DNA of 64,000 bases from NCBI RefSeq assembly GCF_024171925.1, contig NZ_JAMTCO010000019.1, forward strand, positions 62,001 to 126,000. The letters run 5' to 3'. A program made the translations under genes and the position numbers. Numbering within the stretch: position 1 is the first letter of the stretch; every line of letters starts with the position of its first letter. Below the pieces are notes generated by a model. That model searched no databases. It was given only the letters and a program-made list of their open reading frames with translations, and was not told the DNA's origin. The stretch is from Actinokineospora diospyrosa. Its GTDB lineage: Bacteria; Actinomycetota; Actinomycetes; Mycobacteriales; Pseudonocardiaceae. Positions 58,699 through 64,000 of the stretch are shown one piece after another.

Positions 58699-60009
58699 TC
58701 AGCCGGTCGGTCGCGCGGTCAACGTGAGCTCCTGCGCCGCCGCCGGTGCGCCGCAGCAACCGCTGCTTTGCTCAGTTTCGGGGGCGTCGAACACGCCTGA
58801 TCCGCCGCACACGCCGGTCTCGGGCAAGGTCAGTTCGACCTTCGCGGCGGCCTCGTGGTCCCCTGCGATTTCGGCGACGACGCTGCGGACCTGCTCGTAG
58901 CCGGTCATCGCCAGGAAGGTGGGGGCGCGGCCGTAGCTCTTCATCCCGACGAGGTAGACGCCCGGCTCGGGGTGGCGGAGTTCCGCGGCGCCGTGGGGGT
59001 AGACGGTGCCGCAGGAGTGCGCGTTGGGGTCGATCAGCGGTGCCAGCTTGGTCGGGGCCTGCAGCACGGGGTCGAGGTCGAGGCGGACCTCCGAGAGCCA
59101 GGACAGGTCCGGGCGGAAGCCGGTCAGGACCACGCCCTCGTCCACGGGGGCCAGGCGGTGCCCGTCCTGCGACACCAGCACGAGCCGGTCGCCGTCGCCC
59201 TCGACGGACTCCGTGCGGAACCCGGTCACGACCTCGACGCGACCCGCCCGCACGGCCGCCTGCGCCTTGAGGCCGAGCGCGCCTCGAGCGGGGAGCTGAT
59301 CGGCCTCGCCGCCGCCGAAGACCGAGCCCGTCGTACCGCGGCGCAGCAGCCACGTGATGTGTTCGGCGAGATCGGCCAGCGCGAGCAGGGCGGTGAGCGC
59401 CGAGTGACCGCTTCCGACCACGGCGATCCGCTTGCCCGCGTACCGATCGGCCTGTGATGCCAGGTCAGGCACCCGGTAGGCGATCCTGTCGGCCGCCGCC
59501 TGCTCGCCGATCGCGAGGAGGCCATCGCCGCCGAGGGGGTTGGGTGAGCCCCAGGTGCCGGAGGCGTCGATGACGGCGCGGGCGCTGATCCGCTCCTCGC
59601 CGTCGCTGGTACGCACGTGCACCGTCAACGGCTCGCTGTCTCGACCGGCGTCCACCACCCGGTCCCGCCCCCGCCGCGCGACCCCGACCACGCGGGCGCC
59701 GAACCGCACCCGGTCTCCGAGCGCTGTGGCCAGCGGCGCCAGGTACCGCGCGGCCCACTCTGCCCCGGTCGGATACCCACCCGCTTCCGGCGCCACCCAG
59801 CCCTGCGCGTCCAGCAGGCGCCGGGCAGCCGGGTCCACCAGTTCCGACCACTGGGAGAACAACCGCACGTGGTTCCACTGGGCCACTGCCGCCCCGGCCT
59901 GGTCGCCCGCCTCCAACACCACCGTCGGCACCCCGCGCTCGACCAAGTTCGCCGCCGCGGCCAACCCGGCCGGACCAGCACCCACCACGACCACCGGCAA
60001 CCCGTCCAT
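58699..60009 (-). CDS. FAD/NAD(P)-binding monooxygenase-like protein (ArsO-type)
   Basis: 436 residues. Two dinucleotide folds: VVVVGAGPAGLAAA at the start and IAVVGSGHSALTAL in the middle, with ASGTWGSPNPLG between, as in class B flavin monooxygenases and the ArsO proteins of ars operons. The C-terminal 50 residues carry a Cys cluster (GVCGGSG, then SGCCGAP) that could bind arsenite or another thiophilic metal. It is divergent from the ArsR-acetyltransferase gene and probably shares its operator. Confidence 0.85.
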   Translation of the reverse strand: MDGLPVVVVGAGPAGLAAAANLVERGVPTVVLEAGDQAGAAVAQWNHVRLFSQWSELVDPAARRLLDAQGWVAPEAGGYPTGAEWAARYLAPLATALGDRVRFGARVVGVARRGRDRVVDAGRDSEPLTVHVRTSDGEERISARAVIDASGTWGSPNPLGGDGLLAIGEQAAADRIAYRVPDLASQADRYAGKRIAVVGSGHSALTALLALADLAEHITWLLRRGTTGSVFGGGEADQLPARGALGLKAQAAVRAGRVEVVTGFRTESVEGDGDRLVLVSQDGHRLAPVDEGVVLTGFRPDLSWLSEVRLDLDPVLQAPTKLAPLIDPNAHSCGTVYPHGAAELRHPEPGVYLVGMKSYGRAPTFLAMTGYEQVRSVVAEIAGDHEAAAKVELTLPETGVCGGSGVFDAPETEQSSGCCGAPAAAQELTLTARPTG

Positions 60010-60057
60010 CAGGACTCCATTTCATCGAAGAACGTCTATCCAATGCTGTGCGACTTT

Positions 60058-60073
60058 ATCGAGCCCTGTCGAT
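60058..60073. promoter_or_regulatory. Inverted repeat between divergent ars genes
   Basis: ATCGA (60058-60062) and TCGAT (60069-60073) with six bases between, in the gap between the flavoprotein and ArsR-ArsN genes. A likely ArsR operator; a TATACA box follows at 60097-60102. Confidence 0.45.
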
Positions 60074-60110
60074 GAATGCAACCATCGACCGAGGTCTATA
60101 CACTCAGCTG

Positions 60111-60962
60111 GTGACGTTGACGACCCCCGCCGGTCTCCAGGACCAAGACGCCGAGACCTACGCCAAGTGGTTCGCCTGCCTGGCCGACCCCACCCGCGTG
60201 AAGCTCCTGCACACCGTCGCCGCGTCCTCCGGTGAACTCCCGGTCGGCGCCCTGGCCGAGGCGGTCGGCGTCACCCAGCCCACGTGCTCGCACCACATCC
60301 GCAAACTCGCCGACGTCGGGTTCGTCCGCCTGCGCAAAGAGGGCACCGCGACCCTGGTGTCGATCAACCCCGCCTGCTGCACCGGCCTCCCCCACGCCGC
60401 CGACGCCGTCATGGGCACCATCGTCACCCGCCCCTGCTGCCCCACCGACCTCCCCCCCGACGTCACCGTCCGCCCCATGACCGACACCGACTGGCCCGAC
60501 GTCCGCCGCATCTACGCCGAGGGCATCGCCACCCGCAACGCCACCTTCGAAACCGAAACCCCCACCCGCCGCACCCTTGAGACGAAATGGCTCCCCGACC
60601 ACCGCTGGATAGCCGAAATCAACGGCACCGTCGCAGGCTGGGCCGCCGCCTCACCCGTCTCCACCCGCGACTGCTACTCCGGAGTCGCGGAAACGTCTAT
60701 CTACGTCGGCGAAGCCCACCGCGGCCGAGGCGTCGGCAAAACCCTGCTACACAAACAAGTCACCGCCGCCGACACCGCCGGACTCTGGACCCTGCAAACC
60801 AGCATCTTCCCCGAAAACCGCACCAGCATCGCCCTCCACCACTCCGCAGGCTTCCGCACCATCGGCGTCCGCGAACGCATCGCCCAACACCACAACACCT
60901 GGCGCGACACCGTCCTCCTCGAACGCCGCACCCAATCCCCCACCGCCGACTGCCCCTGCTGA
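60111..60962 (+). CDS. ArsR repressor fused to ArsN/phosphinothricin-type acetyltransferase
   Basis: 283 residues from GTG 60111; in-frame starts at 60048 and 60072 exist but overlap the putative operator. Residues 10-100 are an ArsR winged helix (WFACLADPTRVKLLHTVAAS, VTQPTCSHHIRKLADVGFV) with cysteine pairs in PACC and RPCC that could bind arsenite. Residues about 120-275 are a GNAT domain of the ArsN/PAT group (RRIYAEGIATRNATFETETP, SIYVGEAHRGRGVGKTLL, HHSAGFRTIG). ArsN enzymes acetylate arsinothricin or phosphinothricin, giving resistance. Fusing the sensor to the enzyme is notable. Confidence 0.9.
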   Translation: MTLTTPAGLQDQDAETYAKWFACLADPTRVKLLHTVAASSGELPVGALAEAVGVTQPTCSHHIRKLADVGFVRLRKEGTATLVSINPACCTGLPHAADAVMGTIVTRPCCPTDLPPDVTVRPMTDTDWPDVRRIYAEGIATRNATFETETPTRRTLETKWLPDHRWIAEINGTVAGWAAASPVSTRDCYSGVAETSIYVGEAHRGRGVGKTLLHKQVTAADTAGLWTLQTSIFPENRTSIALHHSAGFRTIGVRERIAQHHNTWRDTVLLERRTQSPTADCPC

Positions 60963-61806
60963 AACACGTCAACGCGCATCACCTCACACGTTCACCCGCA
61001 GCGACCGCTGACCACACCCAACCGCTCAGACCACCCTCGGCGGCACGGCGACTTCGGTGATGAACTCAAGGAGTCGGGTCATCGAGGCGAGAGATGCCGC
61101 TGGCGGCACGAATGACTACTACCGTGTCAAGGTCATATATCTCCTCGCTGACCTGCGGATATGGCAAGTTTCACCTGTTCAGGAGTCTGTTTGCGCCCCG
61201 TAGGCGCGAGTTGCATCCCGTTGTCACGGGTTCTGAGCGCCACCGAAACGCCACATGATCTCAGTTGTACTCAGGCGTGGACGGCAGCAGGATGGCGCAA
61301 CCCCATGCATCTAGACACGGCCCGCCGCTGGCGTTGAGCGCTCCGATCAAGCTCCGCCTGCAGGCCGTCGCCGCACCTTGGACGTTGTGAGCTGCACACT
61401 TGACCACGGGCGTTCAGGACCATCCCCATCCTGCCCTTCCGGCTGTCGCGGTCGAAGACCGTACTTTCTCGACACTCGTGCCGTGAGCTTCCTTCCGGCC
61501 AACCGGGCGAAGCCGCATATTCGACACAGTTTGTAGGCTGCCGCTACCGAAGGCTGGCTACACGCGGAGGTGCTGTCGCATAGGTAGGCACCCGCACTGT
61601 CGTAGAGGTCTGCCACGCTGTGCGGATGACGGTGGAGACGCTCTTCAGTGGCGGTCATCTCGATGCTCACTTGGTTGATCTTCAGCGTCAGATCACCCAG
61701 CACCTCAACACCCAGGGGTATAAGTCGATGCTGGCCACCCCCGAACCCGAGACCGTGGCGCGCTTGCCGCGTTGGTGTCATTGAGGTGCCCTCGACTGGA
61801 CCGTGA
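60963..61806. other. Intergenic stretch without a convincing gene
   Basis: 844 bases, noticeably lower in GC than its neighbours. A 52-codon plus frame at 61626-61784 (starting MTVETLFSGGHLDAHLVDLQ) looks somewhat protein-like, and a minus frame at 61347-61781 also reads without domain. The 61800-61905 stretch reads [15 protein letters not shown] in one frame, which is likewise unassigned. I see no RNA gene or clear hairpin. It looks like a scar next to the truncated PKS. Confidence 0.4.
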
Positions 61807-64000
61807 CGACGCCCGACTGCTGCTGGTCAGCGAAGAGCCAAGGCGCTACCACGAGTTCGGCGAGATGCAGGAGCGGCGCGTTGCCATATACACCTTGGCT
61901 GTCCCGATCATGCGGAGTTCTTCGGGATCAGTCCGCGTGAGGCGGTGGCGACGGACCCGCAGCAGCGATTGTTGTTGGAGACTGCGTGGGAGGTGATCGA
62001 GCGGGCCGGGGTCTCTTCGACGACGTTGCGGGATTCCGCGACTGGGGTGTTTGTGGGCGCTTTCTCCCAGGACTATGGGCCGCGGGCGCGGGATCTGGGT
62101 GAGAACCCGAACAGGTACTTGTTCACTGGGCGTACGTTGAGTGTCGCGTCGGGTCGGATTTCCTACACCTTGGGTCTGCGCGGGCCTGCGGTGACGGTTG
62201 ATACGGCGTGTTCGTCGTCGCTGATGGCGGTGCATCTGGCTTCGGAGGCGTTGCGTTCCGGGCAGTGTTCGCTGGCGTTGGCCGGTGGTACGACGGTGAT
62301 GCCCACGCCGAGTCTGGTGGTCGACTACTGCCAGCAGGGTGTGTTGGCGCCTGACGGTCGGTCCAAGGCGTTCGCGGCGTCGGCGGATGGGTTCGGTCTC
62401 GGTGAGGGCGCGGGGATGTTGTTGCTGGCGCGGTTGTCCGACGCCGAGGCGCTGGGCTATCCCGTGCTCGCGGTGGTCCGTGGGTCGGCCGTCAACCAGG
62501 ACGGTGCCAGCACCGGTTTGACGGTTCCCGATGGCGCCGCGCAGGAGCAGGTGATCCGCCAGGCGTTGGCCGATGCCCGGCTCGCCACCTCCGATGTGGA
62601 CGTGGTGGAGGCGCACGGCACCGGGACCAGTGTGGGCGACCCGGTCGAGATCGGGGCGCTGGTGGCGACCTACGGTCGCGGCAGGCCGCAGGAGCGGCCG
62701 GTGTGGGTGGGGTCCGTCAAGACGAACATCGGCCATACCCAGGCCGCCGCGGGCGTAGCTGGGGTGATCAAGATGGTGATGGCCATGCGGCACGGTGTGC
62801 TGCCGAGAACCCTGCACGCCGGGGAGCCGTCGTCGGCTGTCGACTGGGACTCCAGCGGTGTCGGCTTGTTGACCGAGTCGCGCCCGTGGCCTGATCTCGA
62901 ACACCCGCGTCGCGCGGGGGTGTGCTCATACGGCATCAGCGGCACCAACGTCCACATCGTCCTCGAACAGGCGCCCGCAGCGACATCCGGCGGGTCAGCC
63001 GCGCACACGCCCTCGCACCTGATGCCATGGGTGATGTCGGCGACCAGTGCTCAGGCGCTTCGGGCGCAGGCGGCCCGGCTGCTGGAACACCTCGATGCCC
63101 ACCCCGACGCGCACCCGATGGACGTCGGTTTCTCGCTGGCGACCGGGCGGACCCGGTTCGAGCACCGCGGTGTGGTCTTGGCCCGCGCCCGCGAAGGCTT
63201 CGTGCGGGGCGTGGACGCCTTGGCGCGCGGCGAGTCCGCACCCGACGTGGTGTGGGCGACGGCATTGCCGGGTGCCAGTGCGGTGTTCGTCTTTCCCGGG
63301 CAGGGTTCGCAGTGGGCGGGGATGACGCTGGAGCTGCTGGACACCGCGCCGGTGTTCGCCCGACGTATACGTGAGTGCGCCGAAGCGTTGGCTCCCCATG
63401 TGGAGTGGTCGCTGCTGGATGTGCTGAAGGCGGCCCCTGACGCGCCCGACCTGGACCGGGTCGATGTGGTGCAGCCGGTGTTGTTCGCGATGCTGGTCAG
63501 CCTGGCCGAGTTGTGGCGCTCCCGTGGTGTGGAGCCGGTGGCGGTGGTCGGGCACAGCCAGGGCGAGGTCGCCGCGGCGTGTGTCGCGGGGGCGTTGTCG
63601 CTGGCGGACGCGGCGAAGGTGGTGGCGTTGCGCAGCCGGGCATTGGTCCCCCTGGCAGGCAGCGGCGGGATGGCGGTGACCTCGATGACCGCCGAGGACG
63701 CGCGGCTGCGCCTGCGTCGCTGGGGCGGACGTCTGGTGATCGCGGCGGTCAACGGCCCGAACACCGTCGTCGTCTCCGGTGATACCGCTTCCCTGGACGA
63801 GTGGGTGACCGGGTGCGAGGCCGATGGCGTGTGGGTGCGCCGTGTCGCTGTGGACTACGCCGCGCACTCCCCGCAGGTGGAGGCCAGCGGCGAACGGTTG
63901 CGGGCCGGACTGGCCGACATCTCCCCGCGCCCCTCCGAGATCCCGTTCTACTCGACGGTCACCGGCGAGCAGACCGACACCGGTGACCTGGGCGCCGACT
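61807..64000 (+). CDS. Modular type I PKS, broken at its 5' end and running off the window
   Basis: The frame opens after TGA 61804-61806 but has no start before GTG 61942, which lies inside the ketosynthase. Recognisable KS begins abruptly at about 61906 ([12 protein letters not shown]); the first 60-90 residues of the KS are missing. The KS has its catalytic Cys (VDTACSSSL) and both His ([16 protein letters not shown]). A linker and acyltransferase follow with [19 protein letters not shown] (active Ser) and YAAHSPQV, the methylmalonyl-type pattern. Codon use is less GC3-rich than in the NRPS genes. It could be a real truncation, a recombination scar or an assembly join. Confidence 0.85.

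Noticed and set aside
61846..62904. A 352-codon minus-strand frame
   Set aside because: Antisense to the PKS ketosynthase; Arg/His/Pro-rich without domain.

Overview
The window is very GC-rich, uses GTG/TTG starts often, and packs its genes with ATGA/GTGA stop-start overlaps. Together with an MbtH-assisted NRPS cluster, a SARP regulator, a modular PKS fragment and a WXG/RHS toxin operon, this points to a filamentous actinomycete, probably Pseudonocardiales-like. That placement is inferred from style and gene content, not from a marker gene.

Layout. 1-3957: a coupled four-gene operon with a dynamin-like GTPase (cut by the window edge), a second P-loop GTPase, a tail-anchored membrane protein and a small protein. 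4003-9973 (minus): P450, a doubtful small ORF, two coupled aldo/keto reductases, an aminoglycoside-phosphotransferase-like kinase and a methyltransferase. 10191-24916: chromosomal housekeeping or accessory genes, including CorA, a PepSY membrane protein, a luciferase-like monooxygenase, a divergent TetR/NmrA pair with a palindromic operator, a GH15 enzyme, an AI-2E-type protein, a permease/M20 peptidase/membrane-protein operon, an MFS pump and a SUKH-like protein. 24917-26518: a patchy stretch with DnaA-box-like repeats, a DinB protein and a transposase remnant.

26519-48541 is a nonribosomal peptide cluster. It has a SARP activator broken by a one-base frameshift, a PhyH oxygenase, an EntS-type exporter, an HD-like protein, a stand-alone Asp module (condensation-like interface domain, A, PCP) next to a SyrP-like Asp beta-hydroxylase, a PaaK-like ligase, a SufS-like desulfurase, MbtH, a Gly-X NRPS (A-PCP-C-A-PCP), and a minus-strand C-A-PCP-C NRPS coupled to a LuxR-type regulator. 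No thioesterase is visible. The domain boundaries fit an assembly order Gly, X, Val-like, beta-hydroxy-Asp, in which the spare terminal C domain serves the Asp module that lacks an active one.

48671-54097 (minus) is a WXG-like / RHS polymorphic-toxin operon with two candidate immunity or accessory genes, all overlapping by 1-4 bases. 54195-56398 (minus) holds a GNAT, a deazaflavin-type nitroreductase and an MFS protein. 56681-60962 is an arsenic island: ArsR-phosphatase fusion, aquaglyceroporin, ArsC, ArsO-like flavoprotein, and an ArsR fused to an ArsN/phosphinothricin-type acetyltransferase. 60963-61806 has no convincing gene, and from about 61906 a modular PKS begins abruptly inside its ketosynthase and runs off the window.
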